Positions 56,363 through 64,000 of a stretch of 64,000 nucleotides of DNA are shown here, piece after piece. How positions within the stretch are numbered: the stretch's first letter is position 1; each line of letters begins with the position of its first letter. The DNA is from Sphingobacteriia bacterium (GTDB lineage: Bacteria; Bacteroidota; Bacteroidia; Chitinophagales; Chitinophagaceae), in the NCBI GenBank assembly GCA_947452295.1, contig CANGCK010000010.1:1-64000 (forward strand), in the 5' to 3' direction. A program made the translations under genes and the position numbers. The notes under the pieces were generated by a model that saw only the letters and a program-made list of their open reading frames with translations, did no database searches and had not been told where the DNA came from.

Positions 56363-57721
56363 TTACTGCATTTCTGTAGCCCATTGGTCTCTATCATCGG
56401 GTGAGAATTTCCATGGAGCAAAATTATTTTCTATATTACTAAATGTGCTATTCCATTCTTGTGGGGCATTGCTTTCTTCCATAATTAATGACCGGCGTAA
56501 TTCGATAATAATTTCTAGTGGGGAAATGCTTACAGGGCAGGCTTCCACACAAGCATTACAGGTAGTGCAAGCCCTTAATTCTTCTGTTGATATATAGTTG
56601 TGTAACAATGATTTACCATCTTCTTTATAATTACCATTCCTATTGATGTTTATTCCTACCTCTTCTAAACGATCTCGGGTACTCATCATGATTTTTCTTG
56701 GACTTAATAGTTTGCCTGTACTATTAGCAGGGCAAGCTGTAGAACATCTACCACATTCTGTACAGCTGTATGCTTCCATTAAGTTTTTCCAACTAAGGTC
56801 AAATACATCTTTAGCCCCAAAACTAGCCGGTGGTACTGCATCTACAGGGGCTAATTCGGGTTGCATTGCATACAAAACTTCATTTTGAATTGCAGGCATA
56901 TTTTTGATTTTTCCGGGTACTTCTAAACGAGTAAAATATGCATTTGGAAAAGCTAAAATAATGTGTAAGTGTTTTGAATAAGGGAGGTAATTCAAGAAAG
57001 CAAAAATTCCTATGATATGAAGCCACCAAGCGGTTCTTTCTAAAATAATTAACCCGTTTACAGATAGGGTACTGAATAGTGGCGTTAAATGGGTTGAAAC
57101 AATAAATGTGCCCGTAGTATGGTAATGTTCAGCCCCCATATTCTGCAACACTTGGTCTGCAGCATTCATGCTTAAAAACAATCCCATCAAAATAATTTCA
57201 GTGAATAAAATATAGTTGGCATCACTGCGTGGCCATCCATTCAAATCACTGCTGATGAATCTCTTTATTCGAACAATATTTCTGCGCAGCAAAAAAATCA
57301 CACAAACTATACTGACTGCAAAAGCTAATATTTCAAAAAAATCAATTAAAAAAGTATAATAACTTCCCAAATAAGGTAAAAACAGTCGATGTGTACCTAT
57401 TAATCCATCTAACACAATTTCTAATACCTCTATATTAATAATAATAAAGCCAACATAAATAATCAAATGCATGATGGCTACTAAAGGATTCTTGAACATC
57501 TTTTTTTGTCCAAATGCCAGTAAAATTAAATTTCTCCAACGTTTTCCAGACTGATCATTGAGTTGTTCATCTTTCCCTAAAAAAATATTTCGCTTAATTT
57601 CAGCTGTTTTTTTTGCAAAAAAATAAATGCCAATCGCGGCCAATAATAAAAATGCTATTTGAAATACAATTTGCATAAAAATGAGTTGTGCCGCTAAGAT
57701 ACTAATTTCAGTCTGCATCAA
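56363..57721 (-). CDS. Membrane-anchored ferredoxin-type Fe-S protein
   Basis: 452 aa. N-terminal half has about six transmembrane helices like nitrate-reductase gamma subunits, with candidate haem-ligating His residues; C-terminal half has two 4Fe-4S motifs, CTECGRCSTACP (about 320) and CTTCNACVEACP (about 385). Probably passes electrons from the quinone pool to the CCG-domain protein. The family is common in Bacteroidota and its physiological donor is unknown. Confidence 0.85.
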   Translation of the reverse strand: MMQTEISILAAQLIFMQIVFQIAFLLLAAIGIYFFAKKTAEIKRNIFLGKDEQLNDQSGKRWRNLILLAFGQKKMFKNPLVAIMHLIIYVGFIIINIEVLEIVLDGLIGTHRLFLPYLGSYYTFLIDFFEILAFAVSIVCVIFLLRRNIVRIKRFISSDLNGWPRSDANYILFTEIILMGLFLSMNAADQVLQNMGAEHYHTTGTFIVSTHLTPLFSTLSVNGLIILERTAWWLHIIGIFAFLNYLPYSKHLHIILAFPNAYFTRLEVPGKIKNMPAIQNEVLYAMQPELAPVDAVPPASFGAKDVFDLSWKNLMEAYSCTECGRCSTACPANSTGKLLSPRKIMMSTRDRLEEVGININRNGNYKEDGKSLLHNYISTEELRACTTCNACVEACPVSISPLEIIIELRRSLIMEESNAPQEWNSTFSNIENNFAPWKFSPDDRDQWATEMQ

Positions 57722-57772
57722 TCAATGGAAGATTGCATTTATTGTTGTTATTTTGGGGAATAATTTAATAAA

Positions 57773-58273
57773 ATGTCTACAAAAAGATATATTCTTACTC
57801 GGGAAGAAGCTGCGCAAAAATTACTTCGAATGAGTATTCAGTTAGCTGAAAATCTTACCGACAGTGATGCTCCCGTAATTTTAATGGGAGTGAAGATGAA
57901 TGGGTTGGTATTGGCCGAAAAAGTATGTGAAATACTTAAAAGCTATATTCCTCAATCAATACAAATTATTGCTGTTGAATTAGATAAACTAAATCCAATG
58001 CACGTTTCAATTAGTGAAACAATTTCTTTTGATGGTAAGAATATAGTATTGATTGATGATGTTGCTAATAGCGGACGAACAATGTTGTATGCGCTTAAAC
58101 CATTATTGGAAGCTTCTCCAAGAAGTATTCAAACTATGGTATTAGTAGAAAGAATGCATAAATTATTCCCTGTAAATCCCGATTATGTGGGACTTTCATT
58201 GGCTACTACTCAAGCCGATCATATACAAGTAGAAGTTGAAAATGGCCAAGTTATGGGTGCATTTGTTTGTTAA
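57773..58273 (+). CDS. Phosphoribosyltransferase (PyrR/HPRT-like)
   Basis: 166 aa. Type I PRTase with the PRPP-binding loop VLIDDVANSGRTM (about residue 91) and an N-terminal ILMGVKMNGLVLAEKV. Size and the LTREEAAQKLLRMSIQL start resemble PyrR. In this phylum such proteins are probably uracil or hypoxanthine phosphoribosyltransferases; which base is used cannot be told. Divergent from the Fe-S protein, 51 nt away. Confidence 0.82.
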   Translation: MSTKRYILTREEAAQKLLRMSIQLAENLTDSDAPVILMGVKMNGLVLAEKVCEILKSYIPQSIQIIAVELDKLNPMHVSISETISFDGKNIVLIDDVANSGRTMLYALKPLLEASPRSIQTMVLVERMHKLFPVNPDYVGLSLATTQADHIQVEVENGQVMGAFVC

Positions 58274-58362
58274 AAGGATTTTTGGGATAAAGAATACAAT
58301 TGGCAATTCTTTATATGGCATTATCGAAATTTATGATTAAAATTGTTATCTAAAATCGAAGT

Positions 58363-60090
58363 ATGGACAGTGTTATACAAGAAAGAATTAATGTTTGGGT
58401 TAACGGTAATTACGATGTTGAATCAAAAAATACTATCGCCACTCTTCAACAAACCAATCCTGAAGAATTAGCAGATTCGTTTTATAGGAATCTTGAATTT
58501 GGTACTGGTGGACTACGCGGTCTTATGGGCGTGGGTACCAATAGGGTTAATAAATATACAATTGGAATGGCCACACAAGGGTTTGCCAATTATTTAAAAA
58601 AGACTTACGGAAAAGAAGAAGTTAAATTGGCTATTGCTCATGATAGTAGAAACAATAGTCGGTTTTTTGCGGAAACAACAGCCAATGTTTTTGCAGCCAA
58701 TGGCTTTAAAGTGTATTTGTTTGAAGCGCTTAGGCCAACACCTGAGTTGAGTTTTGCTATTCGTCATTTAGGTTGTAAAGCAGGTGTAGTATGTACAGCA
58801 TCTCACAATCCAAAAGAATACAACGGTTATAAAGCTTATTGGGACGATGGTGGTCAGTTGGTGCCTCCGCACGATAAAAATGTTATTGCAGAAGTAGAGT
58901 CTATTAAAGATGTGAATGAAGTGCAATGGGAGGGAGGAGCAGCCAATATCACCATTATTGGCAAAGAGTTGGATGATGCTTATTTGAACATGGTAAAAGG
59001 CTTGAGTGTATATCCTGATGTGATTGCCAAACAGCACAATCTTAAAATTGTATATACCCCAATTCATGGAACAGGAATAATGCTGGTACCTGAAGTGTTG
59101 AATAGATTTGGATTTACCAATGTAACAGTGGTAGATGAGCAAGCCACACCGAATGGCAATTTTCCTACTGTGGTATACCCGAATCCAGAAGAAAGCGAAA
59201 CAATGAGTATTGGATTGCAAAAGGCTAAATCATTGGATGCAGATATTTTGTTAGGGACAGATCCGGATGCAGATAGAGTCGGTATTGGTGTGAAAAATCA
59301 CAAAGGCGAGTGGGTTTTGATGAATGGTAACCAAACTGCTGTTTTGGCTTTTGCTTATATGATTGAAGCTAGAAAGGCCAAAGGAATAGCCCGTTCAAAT
59401 GATATGGTAATTACTACAGTGGTAACAACCGAAATGATTAATAGAGTAGCCGAACAAAATGAAGTAGGTTGTTACAATGTGTTAACAGGATTTAAATGGA
59501 TTGCAGAAAAAATTAAAGAATTAGAGGGAAAAGAAAATTATATCATTGGCGGAGAAGAGAGTTTTGGATTGATGATAGGCAATCAAATTCGAGACAAAGA
59601 TGCGGTTAGTGCTGTTGCATTAATGTGCGAAATGGCTGCATATGAAAAAAATCTAGGAAAAACATTATTCGATAAAATGATTGAACTCTATATTCAATAT
59701 GGGTTCTATTATGAAAGCCTTATAAGTATCACCAAAAAGGGAATGAATGGCCAGAAAGAAATTGCTGATATGATGGAAGGGTATCGCAATAATCCACCAC
59801 AACAAATTAACCAATCTGCTGTTGTTACCTTGCTGGATTATGCGTTGCAAATGGGTAAAAATTTGCAAACTGGTGAAACCTGGACCATCCAACTACCTAA
59901 AAGCAATGTATTACAATTTATTACTGCCGATGGTAGTAAAATTTCTGCCCGTCCATCTGGTACAGAGCCTAAGATTAAATTTTATTTTAGCGTGAATACT
60001 ACTTTGGCAAACAAGGAAGAATTTGATACCAAACAGTTGATATTAGAACAACGCATTCAGGGTATAATAAGTAGTATGAACCTAAAATAA
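58363..60090 (+). CDS. Alpha-D-phosphohexomutase (phosphoglucomutase/phosphomannomutase)
   Basis: 575 aa, four-domain phosphohexomutase. Phosphoserine loop TASHNPKEYNGYKAYW with Ser147, metal-binding GTDPDADRVGI, sugar-binding GGEESFG and phosphate-binding SARPSGTEPKIKFYF. Length and the N-terminal FGTGGLRGLMG fit the Pgm2-like group acting on glucose-1-P, or on deoxyribose-/ribose-1-phosphate. Followed 20 nt later by pcm. Confidence 0.92.
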   Translation: MDSVIQERINVWVNGNYDVESKNTIATLQQTNPEELADSFYRNLEFGTGGLRGLMGVGTNRVNKYTIGMATQGFANYLKKTYGKEEVKLAIAHDSRNNSRFFAETTANVFAANGFKVYLFEALRPTPELSFAIRHLGCKAGVVCTASHNPKEYNGYKAYWDDGGQLVPPHDKNVIAEVESIKDVNEVQWEGGAANITIIGKELDDAYLNMVKGLSVYPDVIAKQHNLKIVYTPIHGTGIMLVPEVLNRFGFTNVTVVDEQATPNGNFPTVVYPNPEESETMSIGLQKAKSLDADILLGTDPDADRVGIGVKNHKGEWVLMNGNQTAVLAFAYMIEARKAKGIARSNDMVITTVVTTEMINRVAEQNEVGCYNVLTGFKWIAEKIKELEGKENYIIGGEESFGLMIGNQIRDKDAVSAVALMCEMAAYEKNLGKTLFDKMIELYIQYGFYYESLISITKKGMNGQKEIADMMEGYRNNPPQQINQSAVVTLLDYALQMGKNLQTGETWTIQLPKSNVLQFITADGSKISARPSGTEPKIKFYFSVNTTLANKEEFDTKQLILEQRIQGIISSMNLK

Positions 60091-60098
60091 AGTTGCAC

Positions 60099-60106
60099 TA
60101 TATTTG
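60099..60106 (+). promoter_or_regulatory. -7 promoter element overlapping the pcm start
   Basis: TATATTTG followed by CGGC, identical to the element in front of the DUF3078 gene. The implied start of transcription (about 60111-60114) coincides with the pcm ATG, giving a leaderless message. No TTTG at -33. Confidence 0.4.
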
Positions 60107-60110
60107 CGGC

Positions 60111-60779
60111 ATGCAGTCAAGCGGAACGTATAAAGATGATTTTAGGCATCAAGGGATGCGAAGAAAGTTGATAGACAATTTACGCGGTAAAGGTATTACA
60201 GATGAAACGGTACTTAGTGCGATGAATACCATTCCTCGGCATTTTTTCTTGGATATGGCATTCGAAAAAATTGCTTACGAAGACAAAGCATTTCCTATTG
60301 CAGCAGAACAAACCATTTCTCAACCCTATACCGTAGCTTATCAAACCCAATTATTGCAAATAAAAAAGGGAGATAAGGTATTAGAAATTGGAACCGGAAG
60401 TATATATCAAACTACCATACTTGCCGAAATGGGCGCTCAGGCTGTTTTTACCATTGAACGACAAAAAAAATTATTTGATTTACAAAAAAATTACGTGTTT
60501 AAGGGGAAGTATTTAAACATCAAGTTTTTCTATGGAGATGGGTTTATAGGATTGCCCACTTATGCACCTTTCGATAAAATATTAATTACTGCAGCAGCCC
60601 CATTTATTCCACCTAAATTGGTTGAGCAACTTAAAATAGGTGGTTTTATGGTGTTGCCGGTTGATGAAGGAGAAAATCAACGAATGCTGCGCATCACTAA
60701 ATTGGCAGATGGTAGTATTCAACAGGAACAGTTTGAGGAGTTTTCATTTGTACCCATGCTCGCAGGTAAAAATCTATAA
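60111..60779 (+). CDS. pcm: Protein-L-isoaspartate O-methyltransferase
   Basis: 222 aa from ATG 60111; alternatives are TTG 60093 and ATG 60156. The residues between 60111 and 60156 (YKDDFRHQGMRRKL) look homologous to the family N-terminus, favouring 60111. SAM-binding LEIGTGSIYQTTILAEMG, where the usual GSGYQ reads GSIYQ, plus PRHFFLD, AYEDKAFPI and TISQPYTVAY motifs. Repairs isoaspartyl residues in aged proteins. Ends at a strong terminator. Confidence 0.92.
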   Translation: MQSSGTYKDDFRHQGMRRKLIDNLRGKGITDETVLSAMNTIPRHFFLDMAFEKIAYEDKAFPIAAEQTISQPYTVAYQTQLLQIKKGDKVLEIGTGSIYQTTILAEMGAQAVFTIERQKKLFDLQKNYVFKGKYLNIKFFYGDGFIGLPTYAPFDKILITAAAPFIPPKLVEQLKIGGFMVLPVDEGENQRMLRITKLADGSIQQEQFEEFSFVPMLAGKNL

Positions 60780-60785
60780 AAAAAA

Positions 60786-60824
60786 ACGGGGTTATTTTCA
60801 ATGATTGATGTTGAAAATAACCCC
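60786..60824. terminator. Bidirectional terminator after pcm
   Basis: A 15-bp perfect stem CGGGGTTATTTTCAA with TTGAAAATAACCCCG, 9-nt loop, A run on the left and T run on the right. It separates pcm from the convergent beta-barrel receptor gene. Confidence 0.92.
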
Positions 60825-60846
60825 GCTTTTAAGTTGAAAAAGTCAA

Positions 60847-63510
60847 TTACTGCATCATTTCCATACCACCACTTTGATCTGCTTTTGTATTCTTACGTTT
60901 AAACAAGCTCACATCAAACTTACCAAAACGGTAACTAAAGTTCAATCTCAAAATTTGAGGGTCTCTTCTTCGTTGGCTGGTTTGGTTGAATAAGCTACTT
61001 GATGAATATGATTCAAATAATTGTGTTCTAAAAATATCATTCATACTTAAAGTAAGATTGGCTGTTCTTCCTTTCTTCCATGTGAAATCTTTACGAAATG
61101 CAAGATCTACACCATATCTAGGGAGATTATAACCTTGCGATCCAGTTTGTGGACCACCGCCAAACATCATTCCGCCGCCACCCATTCCGCCTCTTCCACC
61201 ACCGCCTGAACTAGCCGGTAATACTGTTTTAGCTTGATAATCACCACTTAACTGTATAGAAAACCCTTTTGACACTTTAAAATTATTATTAACTTTTCCA
61301 AACCAACTTAATTGCTCCTGGGTTAAATTAGTTTGTCCAGGTACATTCGCATTTATTTTAGAATTAAATAAGTTTAAACTTACCGTCATTTCCCACCACT
61401 TATTTAAGCTACTCTTATTGCTTAATTCAATACCATAAGTAAATGCTTCGTTTGCATTGATATAAGTATTAAAGTATGCACTATCACCTGGTATTAAACT
61501 GTTCTTGTCGCGATAAATGTATCGCGTAATAAGATCCGTTGAGTATTTAAAATACGCAGTTGCCAAAAAGTTTGCCCCTTTTTTATAGGCGTTATTCCAG
61601 GAAAATTCCAAAGAATTGGTAAACTCTGGTTTAATTGCAGGGTTACCTACATTTATATTTTGAGGATCCGAATAATCTGGAAAGGGCATTAACTGAAAGA
61701 AATTGGGTCTATTAATTCTACGAGAATAGTTAATTTGATAATCTTGTTTGTCATTTAGCTTGTAAGTAATAAATGCGCTTGGAAATAAACTCAATGGATA
61801 ATCTACTTTAAATGTAGCAGAATCCGCCCCTGATGCATTTAGTAATGTTCCGGTATATGTAGAACTTTCTGCTCTTAATCCTAGTTGGTAACTCCATTTT
61901 TTTACTTTGAAGCTATAGGTTGAATAGGCAGCATATACTTGATCAATATATTTATATTTACTGCTAATCGCAGGTATTAATACATAATCATTCGATGTGC
62001 TACTAAATCTATATTGGTTTAATATATTGTTAAAGTCTCTAATTGCACCCCTTGCTCCAGCTTCAATTTTCGAGTCATCTGTTAATGGGTTTTCATAATC
62101 TAATTGAAATGTATGATTGATGGTATAACCATCTCCTAAACCTTTTTGCAAAATAGCGTTACTTTTTACACTGCCATCTTTATTGAAAGTTTGGGTATTG
62201 ATATTGCTTTCACTACTATTGTCGCTTTTATTGTAGTTGTAGTCTGTGGCTATATTATGCCCATTTTTGGCGAAGTTGTGTTTGTAACTCAATTGCGCAC
62301 CAATGTTTTTGAAATTCATAGTGGAAATAGTTCCAATATTAGAGAAAGATGAATAGTTGCCTGCAATTATAGAGTCTACTTTTTGTACTTGATCGTTATC
62401 GAACTTCCCTTTATTGTAGTTCGCAGTTACCGATATTGTATTTCTGTTGTCTACAAAATAATCAATACCTCCTCTTAAAAAGGCAAAATAACCATTACTG
62501 GTTGAGTTGGTGGTATTATGCACGTTACTTAGTGTGCTCAGTAAATTATTACGATCTGTAATTCCTTCTGAGATAGATTTACGCTCATTAAACATTCCAC
62601 TACCAGTGAAATTAATTTTGTTTTGGCGTAAGTTCATATCTGCTCCTATATTCAATTTCCCTCTTGAATCTACTCCAGATCTTACCCCTCCATTATAACC
62701 TGTTTTTTTATTTCTTTTCAACACAATATTTAAAATACCAGCATTACCGCCTGAAGCGTCGTATTTGGCTGAAGGGTTGGTAATTAGCTCTACTTTATCA
62801 ATAATGTCGGCAGGTATTTGATCTAATGTAATTGTAGTAGGGCGGCCATCAATGAAAATGGTAGGTGCAGCATTTCTCATGGTTACATTACCATCTATAT
62901 CAACATTTAATGAAGGGATATTTTTCATTAATTCTGTAGCAGTTTGTCCTGAACCCATTAAATTTTTATCGACGTTAAAAATTTTTCGATCAATACCCAT
63001 TTCAAACTGCGATTTGGAAGAAGACGTTACTGTTACATTCCCCAAATTGGTGGCATCTTCTTCAAGTTTTAGGTTACCTAAATCCTTATCTACCATTCCC
63101 AGCATTTGTTGCATATTGCCTCCTGCCATGCCTCCCTGTGGCATTTTTATACCAAAACTTATACCTTGTTCCAGTTTTTTATAACCTAAAGAGGTAAGTG
63201 TTAATTTAAAGTTTCCGAATGGAGAAAGGTTTTCAAAACTAAAATCACCGTTGGATTTGGTAATAACTGTTCCAAGAATAGCCTCTTTCATTTTTTTAGA
63301 TACGGTATCAAATTTGTTGCCTTTTAATTGTACCGTAACACCTTCTATTGCTTTTGATGTTTTACTGTCTATAATTTTGCCATAGAAATGGCCAATATTC
63401 ATGTTCTGACCATTACCACCTGTTCCCGGGCGACCACCCATTCCTGGAAACTGTGCAGAAATACTAAATGGAATAATGAAAATAAATAATACAAAAAAGA
63501 AATTACGCAT
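60847..63510 (-). CDS. TonB-dependent receptor-like outer-membrane beta-barrel protein
   Basis: 887 aa with signal peptide (ending SISAQ), then a short Gly/Met-rich PGMGGRPGTGG segment. CarboxypepD_reg-like domain (about 40-150), plug-like domain (about 160-265; ATELMKNIPSLNVDIDGNV, IDKVELITNPSAKYDASGG) and a family-3-like beta-barrel. A second glycine/methionine-rich loop (GGGRGGMGGGGMMFGG) lies about residue 780. It is a paralog of the protein at 51814-54258 with the same domain order. Substrate unknown. Confidence 0.87.
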   Translation of the reverse strand: MRNFFFVLFIFIIPFSISAQFPGMGGRPGTGGNGQNMNIGHFYGKIIDSKTSKAIEGVTVQLKGNKFDTVSKKMKEAILGTVITKSNGDFSFENLSPFGNFKLTLTSLGYKKLEQGISFGIKMPQGGMAGGNMQQMLGMVDKDLGNLKLEEDATNLGNVTVTSSSKSQFEMGIDRKIFNVDKNLMGSGQTATELMKNIPSLNVDIDGNVTMRNAAPTIFIDGRPTTITLDQIPADIIDKVELITNPSAKYDASGGNAGILNIVLKRNKKTGYNGGVRSGVDSRGKLNIGADMNLRQNKINFTGSGMFNERKSISEGITDRNNLLSTLSNVHNTTNSTSNGYFAFLRGGIDYFVDNRNTISVTANYNKGKFDNDQVQKVDSIIAGNYSSFSNIGTISTMNFKNIGAQLSYKHNFAKNGHNIATDYNYNKSDNSSESNINTQTFNKDGSVKSNAILQKGLGDGYTINHTFQLDYENPLTDDSKIEAGARGAIRDFNNILNQYRFSSTSNDYVLIPAISSKYKYIDQVYAAYSTYSFKVKKWSYQLGLRAESSTYTGTLLNASGADSATFKVDYPLSLFPSAFITYKLNDKQDYQINYSRRINRPNFFQLMPFPDYSDPQNINVGNPAIKPEFTNSLEFSWNNAYKKGANFLATAYFKYSTDLITRYIYRDKNSLIPGDSAYFNTYINANEAFTYGIELSNKSSLNKWWEMTVSLNLFNSKINANVPGQTNLTQEQLSWFGKVNNNFKVSKGFSIQLSGDYQAKTVLPASSGGGGRGGMGGGGMMFGGGPQTGSQGYNLPRYGVDLAFRKDFTWKKGRTANLTLSMNDIFRTQLFESYSSSSLFNQTSQRRRDPQILRLNFSYRFGKFDVSLFKRKNTKADQSGGMEMMQ

Positions 63511-63646
63511 ATTGAACTTATTATTATATGCAAATGTGCTTAAGGTTAAGCAATTATTATGCCTCCTTTATACAAGCGGTAATATGACAAACTTAAATGG
63601 ACAATTGTTTGATGAATATCCCCAATAATGGTTTTTATTGATTGAT

Positions 63647-64000
63647 TTATGCAATCAGCGTTAATAAAACTTGTAATAAACCAATGATAAATCCTAATAC
63701 ACCGCCAATTATTTCCACAAACCTAAATTCCTTCGACATAATAGCATTTAAGATTTCTTCTAGTTTGTCGGAGGAGAAACCACTAACTTTCTCAGTAACA
63801 ATTTTTTCAAGGTCAAGATCGCTTTTCAAGTTCGACATATAATTTTTCATGATTTCGGGAAAAATTACGGTCAATTCATTCACAAAAACCTTTTTTAAGT
63901 CAGCAATAGTTTTTTCCCCAATAAACATACTAATCATAGGCAATTGCTCAGCAAGTTTCACACGCAGAAAATGTTCAATATGCTCTTCCACAAAAGGCAT
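63647..64000 (-). CDS. DUF445 family protein, 5'-truncated by the window
   Basis: 117 residues to the right edge of the window. The visible part ends in the DUF445 C-terminus EFRFVEIIGGVLGFIIGLLQVLLTLIA, a hydrophobic helix, preceded by VTEKVSGFSSDKLEEILNAIMSKE. The Met at the edge is probably internal; family members carry an N-terminal helix and domain that should lie further right. DUF445 proteins are membrane proteins of unknown function. Confidence 0.8.
   Translation of the reverse strand: MPFVEEHIEHFLRVKLAEQLPMISMFIGEKTIADLKKVFVNELTVIFPEIMKNYMSNLKSDLDLEKIVTEKVSGFSSDKLEEILNAIMSKEFRFVEIIGGVLGFIIGLLQVLLTLIA

Noticed and set aside
58768-59220. 150-aa - strand ORF opposite the phosphohexomutase
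   Set aside because: Fully contained in a gene with intact motifs; His/Ile/Tyr-rich composition typical of antisense reading.

Overview
The window is about 64 kb of a low-GC, Asn/Lys/Ile-rich bacterial chromosome. It most likely comes from Bacteroidota, probably a Chitinophagaceae or Sediminibacterium-like member. The evidence is: promoters of the TTTG-N20-TAnnTTTG type, little Shine-Dalgarno signal, Bacteroidota-typical families (DUF6702, DUF6526, DUF3078, DUF4369/TlpA, outer-membrane beta-barrel proteins, HexH-type M1 peptidase) and the Bacteroidota gene order miaB / sigma-54 regulator / lptE / hypothetical / secG. The family and genus placement is inference. I saw no prophage, IS element, CRISPR array or tRNA.

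Layout. 1-80: the 3' end of a 5S rRNA and the terminator of an rRNA operon. 85-395: AT-rich spacer with a 24-bp tandem repeat. 396-10093: mostly + strand, with secreted/unknown protein, SGNH hydrolase, PAP2 phosphatase, CorC-type protein, a DUF6702/HupE/M1-peptidase group, an esterase, a queuosine-precursor transporter and a TrmH-type methyltransferase. 10105-16735: - strand housekeeping run (yihY-like, mltG, secG, hypothetical, lptE, sigma-54 activator, miaB). 16853-34010: mixed metabolism and information genes (DUF3078, purK, Na/Pi symporter, ahcY, Lrp, PAP2, valS, 3'-5' exonuclease, tex, DoxX, S9 peptidase).

34096-50678 is the highlight, a histidine-tryptophan supercluster holding every enzyme of both pathways. 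hisG-hisD-hisC-(PQQ dehydrogenase, cytochrome c)-hisB comes first, then trpE-G-D-C-F-B-A, then hisH-hisA-hisF-hisIE. Two unannotated leader peptides are visible. hisL (MIILIHIHHHHYLPIG) stands before hisG and trpL (MKLINKHWWWHTDSLLG L) before trpE. Each is followed by an intrinsic terminator and by an alternative antiterminator pairing placed at the leader stop codon, so both operons look attenuated. hisH-A-F-IE have no visible leader or promoter of their own and follow trpA by 18 nt. Half of the histidine pathway therefore seems to answer to tryptophan attenuation.

50680-64000: thioredoxin-like and outer-membrane beta-barrel proteins, an Fe-S oxidoreductase pair split by a reversed LysE-type gene, a phosphoribosyltransferase, a phosphohexomutase, a protein-isoaspartate methyltransferase that may be made from a leaderless mRNA, a second large beta-barrel receptor, and a 5'-truncated DUF445 gene at the right edge.
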